From assembly GCA_020832655.1 (NCBI GenBank), contig JAFIEF010000018.1, positions 1 to 52,603 of the forward strand: a stretch of 52,603 nt of DNA, in the 5' to 3' direction. The stretch comes from Paracoccaceae bacterium (lineage in GTDB: Bacteria > Pseudomonadota > Alphaproteobacteria > Rhodobacterales > Rhodobacteraceae). Positions 44,264-52,603 of the stretch are shown here, one piece after another. Position 1 is the stretch's first letter. Each line of letters begins with the position of its first letter. Both the position numbers and the translations under genes were made by a program. The notes below the pieces were generated by a model that was not told the DNA's origin, did not search any database, and saw nothing but the letters and a program-made list of their open reading frames with translations.

Positions 44264-47200
44264 GTGCAGTTCAACCGATTGCGACTCAATGGCTTCAAAA
44301 GCTTTGTCGACCCGACGGATCTGGTGATCCATCCGGGGCTGACCGGCGTGGTCGGTCCCAATGGCTGCGGCAAGTCGAACCTGCTGGAAGCACTGCGTTG
44401 GGTGATGGGCGAAAACCGCCCCACTGCGATGCGCGGGGCAGGCATGGAAGACGTGATCTTCGCCGGCACCGATTCGCGCCCCGCGCGCCATTTCGCCGAA
44501 GTCAGCCTGCATCTCGACAATTCCGACCGCGTCGCCCCGGCGGCCTTCAATGATACCGATACGATCGATATCGTGCGCCGCATCACCCGCGATGCCGGCA
44601 GCGCCTACAAGATCAACGGCAAGGAAGCGCGCGCGCGCGATGTGCAGATGCTGTTTGCCGATGCCTCGACCGGGGCGCACAGCCCTGCGCTGGTGCGGCA
44701 GGGGCAGATTTCCGAACTGATCAATGCCAGGCCCAAGGCGCGCCGCCGCATTCTGGAAGAAGCCGCCGGGATTTCCGGCCTCTATCAGCGCAGACATGAG
44801 GCTGAATTGCGGCTGCGCGCGACCGAGACCAATCTGGAACGGGTAGGCGATCTGATTGAACAACTGGCCCAGCAGCTTGCCCAGCTTTCGCGGCAGGCAC
44901 GGCAGGCCGAACGCTACCGCCAGATCAGCGCGCGGTTGCGGCAGGTCGACGGGTTGATCCTGTATCGCCGCTGGCGCGAGGCCGATCATGCGCGGGCAGC
45001 GGCAGAGGCCGCCTTGCAACAGGCGATCCGCGACAGTGCAGGTGCTGAAACCGCCGCGCAGCAGGCCGCGCGCGCCCGCGAAGTTGCAGAGGCCGCGCTG
45101 CCCGCCCTGCGCGAGGAAGACGCGGTCGCAGGGTCCATCCTGCAACGGCTGACGGTGCAGCGCGATGCGCTGGCCGATGAAGAGGCCCGCGCCGCAGAGA
45201 CCATCCGCAGCCTTCAGGCGCGTATTGTCCAGCTTGCGCAGGATATCGAACGCGAAAGCGGCCTGAACCGCGACGCGGCAGAGATGATCACCCAGCTTGA
45301 ATGGGAACAGGATCAGCTTGCCAAGGCATCCGACGGGCATGATGACAAGCTAGAAGATGCTGCCGCCGCCGCGGAAGAAGCTGCGCAGTGTCTGGCTGAT
45401 CACGAGGCCGCTCTGACCGCCGCGACCGAGGAAATGGCCCGCCTGGCCGCGCAGCATCAGGCGGCAGAGCGGCAGCTTGGCGAGTTGCGCGCCGCCTTCG
45501 ACAAGGCCAGCGCCAGCGGCGTTCAGGCGGCCGAGGGCAAGGCGCAGGCTGAAGCCGCGCGCGACAGCGCCGAAGCAGAGTGCGAGGCCGCGCAAGAGCA
45601 GCTGGAAGATGCGAAAGCGCTTTGCGAAGAGGCCGAAGACACTCTTGCCCAGACCGAAGAGGCGCGGGCAGAGGCCGAATCTGACGCCGCCAGCGCCCGC
45701 ACCACGCTGGCGCAGGCCGAAGGCGAGGCCAGCACCTTGCGCGCAGAAGTTGCGGCGCTGGCCCGCCTGATCGAACGCGACCGCGGCGCGGGCACGCAGC
45801 TTCTGGACATGTTGCGCGTCGATCCGGGGTTCGAGGCCGCTTTGGGGGCCGCGCTGGCCGATGATCTGCGCCTTGGGCTGGCCGGTGGCGATGGTCAATC
45901 AGGCTGGATCACCCTGCCCGAATACGCCCAACCCGCCGCGCTTCCCGAAGGCGCGCAGCCGCTGGCCGCGCATGTCACCGCCCCCCCCGCGCTGGGGCGG
46001 CGCTTGGCGCAGATCGGGCTGGTGAGGGCGCAGGACGGCGCAGCGCTGCAAGCGGCCCTGCAACCCGGTCAGCGGCTGGTCACGCAGGCGGGCGATCTGT
46101 GGCGCTGGGACGGGGTGCATCTGGCCGCCAGTGACGGGTCCAGCACGGCAGCTTTGCGCTTGCAGCAAATCAACCGGCTGGAGCATCTGCGCGCCGAGTT
46201 GGACGGGGTCGAAACCCGCTTGCAGGCCGCGCAACAGGCGCATGACCAGCGCCGCGCGCGGCTGGATGATCTGGCCGCGGCAGAGCGCCGCGCGCGCGAA
46301 GCCCGCCGCGCCGCTGAAACCCGCCTGACAGAGATCACACGCGCCCTGTCACAAGCCCAGATGGCGCGCGACGCGGCCGATGCGCGCTGCGAACGCGCCG
46401 TGGCCGAACTGGCACGCGCGCGCGCCGATGTGACAGAACTTGAAGCCGCGCTGTCGCGCGCCGAAGCCGCGCGCGCTGATCTGCCGCAACTCGACCACGC
46501 CCGCGCCACCACCGACAGCCTGCGCCACACGGTCGAGGCTGCGCGCATCGCAATGATGTCGCGCCGCGCACAGGCCGATGAATTGAAGCGCGAAGCCCGC
46601 GCGCGGCTGGCGCGCGCGCAGGAGGTCATGAAATCCCTTAGCGGTTGGCGCCACCGGCTGGACACGGCACAGACGCGCATCGCCGATCTGGAAGACCGCA
46701 AGGCCGCAGCAGAGGATCAACTGACTGACGCCAGCACGGCGCCCGAGGATCTGGCGGCGAAGCATCAGGAACTGTCCGGCGCGATTTCAACCGCCGAAAC
46801 CCGCCATGCAGCGGCGCGCGATGCGCTTTCAGCGGCGGAAGCGGCGCTGCGCGATGCCGCGACGCAGGAAAGGCTGGCCGAACGCGCGGCCTCTGATGCG
46901 CGCGAAGGGCGCGCGCGCGCCGAAGCCCGGCGCGACGCTGCGGCAGAGGCCGTGGTGTTGGCCGAAGCGCGCATCGCGGAGGAGCAGGACTGCACCCCCG
47001 ATGCGCTGCTGGCGCAGCTTGATGCCGACCCCGACACCATGCCCGATGCGACCGCGCTGGAAGAGGAGCTTACGCGCCTGCGCCGTGCCCGCGATGCGCT
47101 GGGCGCGGTCAATCTGCGCGCAGAGGAAGACGCCCGCGCCGTGCAGGGGGAACATGATACGCTGGTGCAGGAAAAATCCGATCTGGAAGCCGCGATTGCC

Positions 47201-47719
47201 AAGCTGCGCTCGGGCATCAATGCGCTGAACCGCGAAGGCCGCGAGCGCCTGCTGATCGCCTTTGACAAGGTCAATGAAAATTTCGGCACGCTGTTCACGC
47301 ATCTGTTCAGCGGTGGTGAAGCACGGCTGGTGCTGGTGGAAAGCGATGACCCGCTCGATGCCGGGCTGGAAATCATGTGCCAGCCGCCGGGCAAGAAGCT
47401 GTCGGTGCTGTCGCTTCTGTCCGGGGGCGAGCAGACCTTGACCGCGCTGGCGCTGATCTTTGCGGTGTTTCTGGCCAATCCCGCCCCGATCTGCGTGCTT
47501 GACGAGGTGGACGCCCCGCTTGATGACGCCAATGTCGCGCGCTTCTGTGATCTGCTGGATGAAATGTGCCGCCGGACTGATACCCGCTATCTGATCATCA
47601 CCCATAACGCGATCAGCATGGCGCGGATGGACCGGCTGTTCGGGGTGACAATGGGCGAACGCGGCGTCAGCCAGCTGGTCAGCGTCGATCTGAAACATGC
47701 CGAAGCGATGGTCGCCTGA
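44264..47719 (+). CDS. smc: chromosome segregation protein SMC
   Basis: A 1151-residue condensin ATPase. Walker A GPNGCGKSN is at 31-39. Long coiled coils (Ala/Glu/Arg-rich) flank a compact hinge region around residues 505-620, which is shorter and more diverged than in Gram-positive SMC. At the C-terminus the signature LSGGEQTLTALALIF is followed by Walker B ICVLDEVDAPLDDAN. The GTG at 44264 gives the usual alphaproteobacterial N-terminus (VQFNRLRLNGFKSFVDPTD). scpA and scpB are not in the window. smc is required for chromosome compaction. Confidence 0.96.
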   Translation: MQFNRLRLNGFKSFVDPTDLVIHPGLTGVVGPNGCGKSNLLEALRWVMGENRPTAMRGAGMEDVIFAGTDSRPARHFAEVSLHLDNSDRVAPAAFNDTDTIDIVRRITRDAGSAYKINGKEARARDVQMLFADASTGAHSPALVRQGQISELINARPKARRRILEEAAGISGLYQRRHEAELRLRATETNLERVGDLIEQLAQQLAQLSRQARQAERYRQISARLRQVDGLILYRRWREADHARAAAEAALQQAIRDSAGAETAAQQAARAREVAEAALPALREEDAVAGSILQRLTVQRDALADEEARAAETIRSLQARIVQLAQDIERESGLNRDAAEMITQLEWEQDQLAKASDGHDDKLEDAAAAAEEAAQCLADHEAALTAATEEMARLAAQHQAAERQLGELRAAFDKASASGVQAAEGKAQAEAARDSAEAECEAAQEQLEDAKALCEEAEDTLAQTEEARAEAESDAASARTTLAQAEGEASTLRAEVAALARLIERDRGAGTQLLDMLRVDPGFEAALGAALADDLRLGLAGGDGQSGWITLPEYAQPAALPEGAQPLAAHVTAPPALGRRLAQIGLVRAQDGAALQAALQPGQRLVTQAGDLWRWDGVHLAASDGSSTAALRLQQINRLEHLRAELDGVETRLQAAQQAHDQRRARLDDLAAAERRAREARRAAETRLTEITRALSQAQMARDAADARCERAVAELARARADVTELEAALSRAEAARADLPQLDHARATTDSLRHTVEAARIAMMSRRAQADELKREARARLARAQEVMKSLSGWRHRLDTAQTRIADLEDRKAAAEDQLTDASTAPEDLAAKHQELSGAISTAETRHAAARDALSAAEAALRDAATQERLAERAASDAREGRARAEARRDAAAEAVVLAEARIAEEQDCTPDALLAQLDADPDTMPDATALEEELTRLRRARDALGAVNLRAEEDARAVQGEHDTLVQEKSDLEAAIAKLRSGINALNREGRERLLIAFDKVNENFGTLFTHLFSGGEARLVLVESDDPLDAGLEIMCQPPGKKLSVLSLLSGGEQTLTALALIFAVFLANPAPICVLDEVDAPLDDANVARFCDLLDEMCRRTDTRYLIITHNAISMARMDRLFGVTMGERGVSQLVSVDLKHAEAMVA

Positions 47720-47778
47720 GCCATTGACCGCGCTGCAGGAATTGCACATGTTAAGCGCGTGTTTCACTCAGGCTTCCC

Positions 47779-49020
47779 ATGACCCGGACCCATGCGCCCC
47801 TGATGACCCCGGTGCTGATCGGTGGCTGCATCATCATCATGATCAGCTTCGCCATTCGCGCCAGCTTCGGGGTGTTCCAGATCCCGATTGCCGATGAATT
47901 CGGCTGGCTGCGGGCAGAATTTTCGCTGGCCATCGCCATCCAGAATCTGGCCTGGGGGATCGGCCAGCCGATTTTCGGCGCGATTGCCGAACGCTTCGGG
48001 GACCGCCGCGCCATCATTCTGGGGGCGCTGGTCTATGCGGCGGGGCTGGTGCTGTCATCCTTTGCGGTCACGCCCGGCGCACATCAGATGCTGGAAATCC
48101 TTGTGGGCTTTGGCATTGCGGGCACCGGATTTGGCGTGATCCTTGCCGTGGTCGGGCGCGCTGCATCGGATGAAAACCGCAGCCTTGCGCTGGGCATCGC
48201 CACGGCGGCGGGCAGTGCGGGGCAGGTCTTTGGCGCGCCTGTGGCCGAGATTCTGCTGGGGTTCTATTCCTGGCAGATCGTGTTCGTGATCTTTGCCGCT
48301 GCGGTGCTGCTGTCCTTGCTGGCGCTGCCGATGATGCGCAGCCCTGCGCCTGCCACCCGCACTGAACTGGAACAAAGCATGGGCGCCGCGCTGAAACAGG
48401 CGTTTCGTGACCCCAGCTTCACGCTGATCTTCCTGGGATTCTTTTCCTGCGGCTATCAACTGGCCTTTGTCACTGCGCATTTTCCCGCGATGGTGACCGA
48501 AATGTGCGGCCCCATCGCCCCGGACGGGATGCTGGCGGCGTTTGGCATTACCACCACCTCGGCGCTGGGGGCGGTGGCAATCTCGCTGATCGGGCTGGCC
48601 AATATCGGCGGGACGATCCTGGCGGCGTGGCTGGGCAGGCGCTATTCCAAGAAATACCTGCTGGCCTCGATCTATATGGCGCGAACCGTGGTGGCAGCCG
48701 CCTTCATCCTGTCGCCGATCACGCCGGCCTCGGTTCTGTTGTTTTCGCTCATCATGGGCGCGCTGTGGCTGGCGACAGTGCCGCTGACCTCTGGGCTGAT
48801 CGCGCATATCTATGGGCTGCGCTATATGGGCACGCTTTACGGGATCGTGTTCTTCAGCCACCAGCTTGGCAGTTTCCTGGGGGTCTGGCTGGGGGGCGCG
48901 CTTTATGACATATCGGGTGATTACACGCTGGTCTGGTGGATCGGCGTGGGGGTGGGGCTGTTTTCGGCGATCGTGCATCTGCCGGTGCAGGAACGCGCGC
49001 TGAATCTGCGTCCCGCCTGA
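47779..49020 (+). CDS. MFS transporter
   Basis: A 413-residue major facilitator with about twelve membrane segments. The first cytoplasmic loop motif is GAIAERFGDRRAIILGALV (about 70-88), and the linker between halves is near 190-220. Similarity is to the bacterial oxalate/formate or monocarboxylate branch, judged by the opening SFAIRASFGVFQIPIADEFGWLRAEFSLAIAIQNLAWGIGQPIFG. Substrate cannot be assigned. It is 59 bp after smc, so separate promoters are possible. A 24-bp motif follows its stop by 17 bp. Confidence 0.9.
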   Translation: MTRTHAPLMTPVLIGGCIIIMISFAIRASFGVFQIPIADEFGWLRAEFSLAIAIQNLAWGIGQPIFGAIAERFGDRRAIILGALVYAAGLVLSSFAVTPGAHQMLEILVGFGIAGTGFGVILAVVGRAASDENRSLALGIATAAGSAGQVFGAPVAEILLGFYSWQIVFVIFAAAVLLSLLALPMMRSPAPATRTELEQSMGAALKQAFRDPSFTLIFLGFFSCGYQLAFVTAHFPAMVTEMCGPIAPDGMLAAFGITTTSALGAVAISLIGLANIGGTILAAWLGRRYSKKYLLASIYMARTVVAAAFILSPITPASVLLFSLIMGALWLATVPLTSGLIAHIYGLRYMGTLYGIVFFSHQLGSFLGVWLGGALYDISGDYTLVWWIGVGVGLFSAIVHLPVQERALNLRPA

Positions 49021-49037
49021 GCGCCAGCGTCGTGGTT

Positions 49038-49061
49038 GAGTATTTTTGGCAAGATGAAGTC
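49038..49061 (+). repeat. copy 2 of 24-bp gene-end motif
   Basis: The motif starts GAGTATTTTTGGC and ends AAGATGAAGTC, 17 bp after the MFS stop, in the same sense orientation as the copy at 31965-31988 relative to its upstream gene. The two differ at one of 24 positions. Its end overlaps the stop codon of the minus-strand oxidoreductase. Confidence 0.7.
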
Positions 49062-50235
49062 AGTAGCGGGCAGCATGACTGCCGGCCCAATGCCCTGTGG
49101 CCAGACAGGCGGTCAGCAGATAGCCACCTGTGGGGGCTTCCCAATCCAGCATCTCGCCTGCGGCAAACACCCCCGGCCAGTCGCGCAGCATCAGGGCGTC
49201 ATCCAGCGCCGTGCGGGCAATGCCGCCCGCGGTCGAAATCGCCTCATCCATCGGGCGCGGGCCGCGCAGGGGCAGGGGCAGGGCTTTCAGACTGCGCGCC
49301 AGCGCTTGCGCGTCGGTGGGCAGGGGGCGGGCGCATTCCATCACCAGCGCCAGCCTTGTGCCCTGAAGCCGCAAGGCGCGGCGCAGCCGGTTGCTGGCCG
49401 ACAGCTTGCGCGGCTGGCGCTTCAGCCGGGCGGCGATTTCGGCGGCATCAAGATCAGGGAACAGATCGAGCGTCAGCGCCGCCCCGTCGCGCAAGAGGCG
49501 CGAGAGCGCATAGATGCCGCCGCCTTCGACCCCGTGGCGGGTGATGACGAATTCGGCGCGCAGCGACTGCCCCCCTGCCTGCAAGCACCCGCCTTTCACG
49601 GGCTGGCCGAAATACGCGCCCATATGTGCCGACCAGTCCACATCAAACCCCATATTGGCGGGCTGAAACGGGGCCAGCGCGATCCCGCGCGCGGCCAGAT
49701 GCGCGGCCCACGCGCCGTCAGAACCCAGCCGCGCCCAGCTTGCGCCGCCCAGCGCCAGCACCGTGACGCGCGGGGTGATCTGGCGCGGCCCATCCGGCGT
49801 GGCGAAATCGAACGCCCCCCCCTGCCAGCGCCAGCCGCGCCGCAGCGCAACCCCCAGCGCACCAAGCCGCGCCAGCCACGCGCGCAGAAGCGGCGAGGCT
49901 TTCATCGCGCGCGGGAAGACGCGCCCCGACGAGCCGGTGAACAATTCCTGCCCCAGCCCCTCTGCCCAGTCGCGGATCTGGTCGGGGCCGAAGCGGTCCA
50001 TCATCGGGGCCAGCCAGTCGGCCGCTTCGGCATAATGCGGCAATTGGGCATCAAGCGGCGCGGCATTGAGAAGATTCAGCCCCGATTTGCCCGCCATCAG
50101 GAACTTGCGCGCGGGCGCGGGCCGGGCCTCGCAGACCACCACCTGACGACCCGCATTTGCCAGCACCTCCGCCGCCATCAGCCCCGCTGGACCTGCGCCG
50201 ATCACCAGCGCGTCAATCTGTTCATTCTGGTGCAT
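49060..50235 (-). CDS. NAD(P)/FAD-dependent oxidoreductase (TIGR03862-like)
   Basis: A 391-residue flavoprotein of the HI0933/BaiN-related group. The N-terminal FAD-binding motif is VIGAGPAGLMAAEVLANAGR (about 11-30), followed by ARKFLMAGKSGLNLLNAAP, characteristic of this branch. The C-terminal FAD contact is GVFAAGEMLDWEAPTGGYLLTACLATG (about 358-384). Substrate and electron acceptor are unknown. It has no signal peptide. It is convergent with the MFS gene and divergent from the EEP gene about 100 bp away. Confidence 0.88.
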   Translation of the reverse strand: MHQNEQIDALVIGAGPAGLMAAEVLANAGRQVVVCEARPAPARKFLMAGKSGLNLLNAAPLDAQLPHYAEAADWLAPMMDRFGPDQIRDWAEGLGQELFTGSSGRVFPRAMKASPLLRAWLARLGALGVALRRGWRWQGGAFDFATPDGPRQITPRVTVLALGGASWARLGSDGAWAAHLAARGIALAPFQPANMGFDVDWSAHMGAYFGQPVKGGCLQAGGQSLRAEFVITRHGVEGGGIYALSRLLRDGAALTLDLFPDLDAAEIAARLKRQPRKLSASNRLRRALRLQGTRLALVMECARPLPTDAQALARSLKALPLPLRGPRPMDEAISTAGGIARTALDDALMLRDWPGVFAAGEMLDWEAPTGGYLLTACLATGHWAGSHAARY

Positions 50236-50336
50236 CAGGCGGTGCTAACAGTACTTTGAGCAGGGCGGGTTATTGTGTCTGTGGCGTGTAGACTACATAT
50301 TGGTGTCATGAAACGCCATGCGACATCTGAAGGCCC

Positions 50337-51083
50337 ATGTCAGAGCTGATCGTCAGTTCCTACAACATTCACAAGGGCGTCGGCACCGATATGCGCCGCG
50401 ATCCGGCGCGGACCGTGCAGGTGATTGCGGAACTGGGTGCCGATATCGTCGCCTTGCAGGAAGTCGACCGCCGCTTTGGCGACCGGCGCGGCGTGCTGGA
50501 CCCTGATATTCTGCGTGAAACCACCGGGCTGGAACCTGTCGCCCTGACAGACCGGCTGGGCGCGCGCGCGCATGGCTGGCATGGCAATCTGCTGCTGTTG
50601 CGCGGGGCAGAGGTGGAAGAAGCGCGCGCGGTCACCCTGCCGGGGCTGGAGCCGCGCGGCGCGATTGTCGCTGATATCCGCGTGGCGGGGCAGCCCTTGC
50701 GCATCATCGCCGCGCATCTGGGGCTGCTGCACCAGTCGCGACTGTTGCAGGCGCGCTTCCTGTCGCGCGAAATCGAAGGCGGCGATGGCCGCCCGACGCT
50801 GGTGATGGGGGATTTCAATGAATGGCGGCTGGGGGCGGGCTGTTCGCTGATGCCGCTGCGGCGCGAATTGCGCGCGGTCAAGCGCTCTGCCGCGACGATT
50901 GCCAGCTTTCCCGCGCAAATGCCGGTGCTGCCGCTGGATCGCATCATCGGCTGCCGCCGCGCACAGATCGAAGGGTTGCGCTGCCATGACAGCGCGCTGG
51001 CGCGCAAGGCGTCGGATCATCTGCCGATCACGGCAGAGCTGCGCCTGGGCCAATCCGTGCAACAGGCGATCCGACCGGCTTGA
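50337..51083 (+). CDS. endonuclease/exonuclease/phosphatase family protein
   Basis: A 248-residue protein of the EEP superfamily, which hydrolyses phosphodiester or phosphomonoester bonds with a metal ion. Motifs: SYNIHKGVG (7-15), VALQEVDRRFG with catalytic Glu near 41, MGDFNEWR near 160 and the C-terminal SDHLPI with catalytic His. The substrate (nucleic acid, sphingomyelin or inositol phosphate) cannot be chosen from sequence. It has no signal peptide. It precedes miaB by 61 bp on the same strand. Confidence 0.88.
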   Translation: MSELIVSSYNIHKGVGTDMRRDPARTVQVIAELGADIVALQEVDRRFGDRRGVLDPDILRETTGLEPVALTDRLGARAHGWHGNLLLLRGAEVEEARAVTLPGLEPRGAIVADIRVAGQPLRIIAAHLGLLHQSRLLQARFLSREIEGGDGRPTLVMGDFNEWRLGAGCSLMPLRRELRAVKRSAATIASFPAQMPVLPLDRIIGCRRAQIEGLRCHDSALARKASDHLPITAELRLGQSVQQAIRPA

Positions 51084-51144
51084 GCGCGGCGCGGCTTTCC
51101 GGTAAGGGCACAGGATCGAATTCCCCAAACCGCGCGAGGGCCAG

Positions 51145-52467
51145 ATGGCCGAGGCAAAGAAGCTCTTCATCAAGACCTATGGCTGTCAGATGAATGTCTA
51201 TGACAGCGAAAGAATGGCCGAGGCGCTGGGTGCATCGGGCTATCAGGTGACGGGCATGCCCGAAGACGCGGACATGATCTTGCTGAATACCTGCCATATC
51301 CGCGAAAAGGCCGCCGAAAAGGTCTATTCGGAACTGGGGCGTTTCAAGCCGCTGAAAGCCGCCAATCCTGACCTGAAGATCGGGGTGGCGGGCTGTGTCG
51401 CGCAGGCCGAGGGCGCGGAAATCATGCGCCGCCAGCCGCTGGTCGATCTGGTGGTGGGACCGCAGACCTATCACCGCCTGCCCGCGATGGAAGCCGCCGT
51501 GCGCGCGGGTGCGCGCGCGGTCGATACCGAGTTTCCCGAAGAGGACAAGTTCGAGCATCTGCCCAAGGGGCCACGCGCCAAGCGCGCGCCCGCCGCCTTT
51601 TTGACCGTGCAGGAAGGCTGCGACAAGTTCTGCGCCTTCTGCGTGGTGCCCTATACGCGCGGGGCGGAAGTGTCGCGCCCGGTGGCGCGGCTTCTGGCAG
51701 AGGCGCAGGGTCTGGTCGAACGCGGGGTGCGCGAAATCACGCTGCTGGGTCAGAATGTCAACGCCTATCATGGTGGCGGGCCGGAAGGTGGCACATGGGG
51801 TCTGGCGCGGCTGATCCGCGAATTGGCGCAGCTTGAGGGGCTGGAGCGCATCCGCTACACCACCTCGCACCCCAATGACATGGAAGATGACCTGATCGCC
51901 GCGCATGGGGATGAACCCAGGCTGATGCCCTATCTGCATCTGCCGGTGCAATCGGGCAGTGACCGCATCCTGAAAGCGATGAACCGCAAGCACACGGCCG
52001 AAGATTATCTGCGGCTGATCGAACGCCTGCGCGCGGCGCGGCCTGATCTGCTGCTGTCGGGTGATTTTATCGTGGGTTTTCCCGGCGAAACCGATCAGGA
52101 TTTCGAGGACACCTTGGCGCTGGTGCGTGAGGTGGGCTACGGGCAGGCCTACAGCTTCAAATATTCCGCCCGCCCCGGCACGCCCGCCGCCGAGCGCAAG
52201 GGCGTCGATGATGCGGTCGCGTCAGAGCGCTTGCAGCGTCTGCAGGCGCTGCTGGGCCAGCAGCAACGTGCCGCGCAGGATGCGATGGTCGGGCGCGTGG
52301 TGCATGTCCTGTTCGAAAAGCCGGGGCGGATTGCCGGGCAGATGGTGGGAAAATCCGACTATCTGCATGCGGTGCATGTGACCGACCCGCGCATTCTGCG
52401 CGGCGATATCCGGGTGGTGCGGATCACCGAAAGCGGGCCGAATTCGCTGGGCGGCGTGCTGGTCTGA
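51145..52467 (+). CDS. miaB: tRNA-2-methylthio-N6-dimethylallyladenosine synthase MiaB
   Basis: A 440-residue radical-SAM methylthiotransferase that converts i6A37 to ms2i6A37 in tRNAs reading UNN codons. The N-terminal UPF0004 cluster cysteines are Cys14, Cys50 and Cys84, and the radical-SAM cluster is Cys159, Cys163 and Cys166 ([10 protein letters not shown]). The C-terminal TRAM domain begins near residue 375. The gene is complete, and the contig ends in low-complexity sequence soon after. Confidence 0.97.
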   Translation: MAEAKKLFIKTYGCQMNVYDSERMAEALGASGYQVTGMPEDADMILLNTCHIREKAAEKVYSELGRFKPLKAANPDLKIGVAGCVAQAEGAEIMRRQPLVDLVVGPQTYHRLPAMEAAVRAGARAVDTEFPEEDKFEHLPKGPRAKRAPAAFLTVQEGCDKFCAFCVVPYTRGAEVSRPVARLLAEAQGLVERGVREITLLGQNVNAYHGGGPEGGTWGLARLIRELAQLEGLERIRYTTSHPNDMEDDLIAAHGDEPRLMPYLHLPVQSGSDRILKAMNRKHTAEDYLRLIERLRAARPDLLLSGDFIVGFPGETDQDFEDTLALVREVGYGQAYSFKYSARPGTPAAERKGVDDAVASERLQRLQALLGQQQRAAQDAMVGRVVHVLFEKPGRIAGQMVGKSDYLHAVHVTDPRILRGDIRVVRITESGPNSLGGVLV

Positions 52468-52524
52468 GAAGCGGTTGCGCCTGCTGCGCCATGTGCTGAC
52501 GCACAAGGCTGCGCAGTCACCAAA

Positions 52525-52603
52525 GGGGGGGGGGGGGGGGGGCGGGGGGCGCGGGGGGGGCGCCCCCCGCCCCCCGGGGGGGGGGGCCCGGTGCCGCGGG
52601 GGG
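52525..52603. other. G/C homopolymer tail, probable sequencing artefact
   Basis: From 52525 the sequence is runs of G broken only by short C stretches. No natural feature explains it; poly-G is a common artefact of two-colour sequencing and contig ends. Confidence 0.85.

Overview
The window is about 52.6 kb of high-GC DNA whose genes look like the chromosome of a Rhodobacteraceae-type alphaproteobacterium (Rhodobacter/Roseobacter relatives). The pointers are an alphaproteobacterial SMC protein, a glnB-glnA pair with Rhodobacter-like lengths, ribosomal protein L21 with a C-terminal helix-hairpin-helix extension, a small HvrA-type H-NS protein, two Hint-domain proteins, a TAXI-type TRAP transporter and a SUV3-like helicase. 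The genus cannot be fixed from sequence alone. The last ~80 bases are almost pure G/C homopolymer and look like assembly or read-end artefact, so the window is probably a complete contig.

Layout, left to right. 0.1-1.5 kb: an AT-richer accessory segment with one unrecognised gene on the minus strand and a gene-free stretch. 1.5-5 kb: SUV3-like helicase and a secreted TPR protein (minus). 5-6.6 kb: SCP2 protein, alpha/beta hydrolase and ArsC-like protein (plus). 6.6-9 kb: cold-shock protein, a small membrane protein and a DEAD-box helicase with a structured leader. 9.1-11.3 kb: rimM-trmD (plus) facing rpsD (minus), each bounded by clear hairpins. 11.4-16.1 kb: a Hint protein and a two-component pair (LuxR-type regulator, PAS hybrid kinase). 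16.2-21.2 kb: map, a YihY protein with an H-NS protein, an ornithine-cyclodeaminase-like protein, fghA and an AEC transporter. 21.3-26 kb: TetR regulator, tex, eda and a lipoprotein L,D-transpeptidase. 26-27.3 kb: a C26 glutamine amidohydrolase overlapping a c-type cytochrome, behind a perfect 13-3-13 palindrome.

27.3-28.5 kb is the second accessory patch: about 570 bp without a credible gene but with several inverted repeats, then a DUF2513 gene. 28.5-31.1 kb: two GNAT acetyltransferases, rpmA, rplU and tRNA-Leu(UAG), all minus. 31.3-33.6 kb: a degenerate Hint protein and the bifunctional NAD(P)HX repair enzyme. 33.8-35.6 kb: glnB-glnA with a strong terminator. 35.7-38.5 kb: aroA-DUF167, an orphan ParA and an Lrp/AsnC regulator. 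The regulator is divergent from a LysE exporter with a palindromic operator between them. 39.3-42.8 kb: a TAXI TRAP transporter operon (binding protein, DUF1850, fused permease). 42.8-52.5 kb: a polytopic membrane protein, smc, an MFS transporter, an FAD-dependent oxidoreductase, an EEP-family nuclease/phosphatase and miaB.

Most of the window is ordinary housekeeping and transport. I found no CRISPR array, prophage, complete insertion sequence or obvious defence system. The signals most worth a second look are a 24-bp motif found at two gene 3' ends (23 of 24 identical), the palindromic operator before the C26/cytochrome pair, the two AT-rich or repeat-rich patches, the L21 fusion, and the structured leaders of the DEAD-box helicase and rpsD.
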